From positions 682,001 to 746,000 of the forward strand of contig NZ_LN868538.1 of the NCBI RefSeq assembly GCF_001261775.1: a stretch of DNA of 64,000 nt. The letters are read 5' to 3'. The stretch's first letter is position 1. Every line of letters begins with the position of its first letter. The notes beneath the pieces are model-generated. The model saw only the letters and a program-made list of their open reading frames with translations. It was not told the origin of the DNA and searched no databases. Origin of the DNA: Anaeromassilibacillus senegalensis. GTDB lineage: Bacteria > Bacillota > Clostridia > Oscillospirales > Acutalibacteraceae. Made by a program: the position numbers and the translations under genes. Positions 62,529-64,000 of the stretch are shown piece after piece.

Positions 62529-63602
62529 CTATAGATACAGCATCAGGAAACAGGACAGAATACAGTATACAAGCAGCACAATGGCTCCCGCATTGCCCAC
62601 CAGTTTCCCAAATTTTTGCGAACTGCGAAGCGTGCTGGCAGAACGTTCCACCGAAAAGAAACGCTGTCTGCGCACCGCTAGGAAGATCACCGCAATGATC
62701 CCCAGCACGATCCAGACATAAAACGCCAGCATATACAGGGCGTTTGCCATTCCATCCCCTATCTGCCGTTCCAGCAGGGTCATTGCCGCCGCCATCCCGT
62801 TATTGATAAAGTGGATAACAATGGATACCCACAGGTTTCCCGTTTTGACCACGACAAACGCCAGTACCAGCCCGCACAGGAACGCAAACGGAATCTGGAT
62901 AAAGTTGCCGTGGAACATACCAAACAGAAACGCGGAACCCAAAATCGCAAAGCCGTCTCCAAAGCGGCGCAGCCCGTGCAGAATCGCCCCGCGGAAAACC
63001 AGTTCCTCCACGATGGGCGGGATCACCGCCAACGAGATAAAATACAGGATCTGAATGGACGGTTCGCCGTTAAGCGGGGAATCCGGGAGCGTGCCGTTCA
63101 CGCCCATACGGTCCAGCAGGTCGGCAACCCAGTTTGCCGGGTAATTCGCCAGCATGCAGACGCCCATCCCCAAAGCGATACAAGCGAGGGAGGTGCCAAA
63201 CTTTGTCTTCTGGAACGGGAGCGCGTCGGCCAGGGAAATGTGCTTGATTTTCAGATAAAACAACGGCGGAATTGCAAACGCCAGGATATAGGTGACGCCG
63301 TTGACCAGATAATACAAAAGAGGCGTGTACCCGCCGTACTCGTTATTTCCCAGCCATCGGAACCCGACCGATTGCAGGAACAGATTGGCGGCGGAAGGAA
63401 TGGACACCATCAGCGCCACAACGACGACCAGCATCCAGCACAGGCCGCAGGCGGTTTTGCCCAGGCTCCGCTTTTCCTCCGGGTTGCCCCGGTCACAGGG
63501 GACGGCCGGCGGCATATATGGATTTGGCGCAGCCGACGGCTGCGCCGGATACGGCACATAGACACGCTCCTGCGGGAGCTGCGAATTGGGCGGATATACC
63601 AT
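62529..63602 (-). CDS. CPBP family intramembrane glutamic protease
   Basis: 357 residues. Cytosolic Pro/Tyr-rich N-terminus (about 1-45), then about eight membrane helices with the CPBP/Abi motifs EELVFRGAILHGL, FGMFHGNFIQIPFAFLCG and SIVIHFINN. Family members include Rce1-type proteases and bacteriocin self-immunity proteins. Start at 63602 follows AAAGGAGG. First gene of the operon with cdd and tadA. Confidence 0.92.
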   Translation of the reverse strand: MVYPPNSQLPQERVYVPYPAQPSAAPNPYMPPAVPCDRGNPEEKRSLGKTACGLCWMLVVVVALMVSIPSAANLFLQSVGFRWLGNNEYGGYTPLLYYLVNGVTYILAFAIPPLFYLKIKHISLADALPFQKTKFGTSLACIALGMGVCMLANYPANWVADLLDRMGVNGTLPDSPLNGEPSIQILYFISLAVIPPIVEELVFRGAILHGLRRFGDGFAILGSAFLFGMFHGNFIQIPFAFLCGLVLAFVVVKTGNLWVSIVIHFINNGMAAAMTLLERQIGDGMANALYMLAFYVWIVLGIIAVIFLAVRRQRFFSVERSASTLRSSQKFGKLVGNAGAIVLLVYCILSCFLMLYL

Positions 63603-63666
63603 AAGAATACCTCCTTTAATTACAGGCCGGATAAACAGGCTGATACCTAAATAAATTGTATGATAG

Positions 63667-64000
63667 CATAAAAGAGGCGCAGCCTCCATCACAACAGATC
63701 AATGTTCGCTCAGGCATCAAAATCTTCGATTTTGGTCACGCCGTGCGGTCATTATTCCATAGAGAGGCATTGCCTCCATCACAATGGATCAATGTTCGCT
63801 CAGGCGTCAAAATCTCCGATTTTGGTCACGCCGTGCGGTCATTATTCCATAGAGAGGCACTGCCTCCATCACAACGGATCAATGTTCGCTCAGGCGTCAA
63901 AATCTTTGATTTTGGTCACGCCGTGCGGTCATTATTCCATAGAGAGGCATTGCCTCCATCACAACGGATCAATGTTCGCTCAGGCGTCAAAATCTCCGAT
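63667..64000. repeat. 90-bp tandem repeat, at least three full units plus partial, runs off the window
   Basis: The word ATTATTCCAT recurs at 63751, 63841 and 63931, a 90-bp period. Units differ by only a few bases. Each has a GAGGCA/TGCCTC palindrome and a CAAAATC/GATTTTG hairpin. A solitary relative is at 52.93 kb. Confidence 0.92.

Noticed and set aside
63667..64000. CRISPR array
   Set aside because: The whole 90-bp unit is repeated with scattered substitutions; there are no unique spacers, and no cas gene is present.

Overview
The window looks like a chromosomal segment of a moderately GC-rich, spore-forming clostridium, most plausibly from the Oscillospiraceae/Ruminococcaceae. The support is SpoIIID with a sigma-E-like promoter, a SigI/RsgI pair, a dockerin-bearing secreted protein, an FMN-riboswitch-controlled RibU, a TPP-riboswitch-controlled thi cluster, and many TTGACA-17-TATAAT promoters. 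The assignment is inferred from gene content; there is no rRNA or other phylogenetic marker here. I saw no tRNA, rRNA, CRISPR array, transposase or phage structural gene.

Layout. 0-3.6 kb: large secreted GH2 beta-galactosidase (minus, C-terminus beyond the left edge). 3.9-10.2 kb: MarR-controlled RND efflux operon (marR, TolC-like, adaptor, pump). 10.2-28 kb: mostly minus-strand genes, including four cyclic-di-GMP enzymes (one an EIIC-EAL fusion coupled to a diguanylate cyclase), a glycolipid glycosyltransferase with a PlsY-like partner, two RlmD-type methyltransferases, a repeat-containing exported protein and a transglutaminase-GNAT fusion. 28-31.5 kb (plus): a possible small RNA, a dockerin protein, a beta-helix acyltransferase and pyridoxamine kinase. 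31.5-34 kb: an AT-richer accessory island with six small ribbon-helix-helix (RHH) genes, several carrying their own inverted-repeat operator around the -10 box, and two near-identical small-RNA units facing the 3' ends of the first two. 34-38.3 kb: FMN riboswitch-ribU, then FHA-FtsW/RodA and a penicillin-binding protein. 38.5-41.4 kb: minus operon HAD, two FUSC-like transporters, GNAT. 41.5-43.5 kb: malic enzyme and HAD phosphatase. 43.6-47.1 kb: lipoprotein and an amino-acid ABC operon whose binding-protein gene is split by about 200 bp of G/C homopolymer-like junk, probably an assembly artefact. 47.3-50.3 kb: spoIIID, TPP riboswitch and thiS-thiG-thiH-thiF, with thiG carrying an internal deletion. 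50.3-53 kb: ZIP transporter with a Fur-like box and an EpsG-like polymerase. 53-59 kb: 1950-residue secreted GH127-type protein. 59.4-64 kb: rsgI/sigI, a His/Cys-rich exported peptide, tadA, cdd, a CPBP protease and a 90-bp tandem repeat running off the right edge.

The best candidate for an undescribed system is the RHH array with its paired small RNAs (32.0-33.9 kb). The proteins share one fold, the promoters share one geometry, but the operator sequences differ from gene to gene, as expected of parallel, mutually insulated autorepressors. A second candidate is a family of structured intergenic repeats (31.5, 38.3 and 51.4 kb) whose stems change in a compensatory way between copies. Two defects, in the ABC binding protein and in thiG, lie about 1.6 kb apart and should be checked against reads before any biology is built on them.
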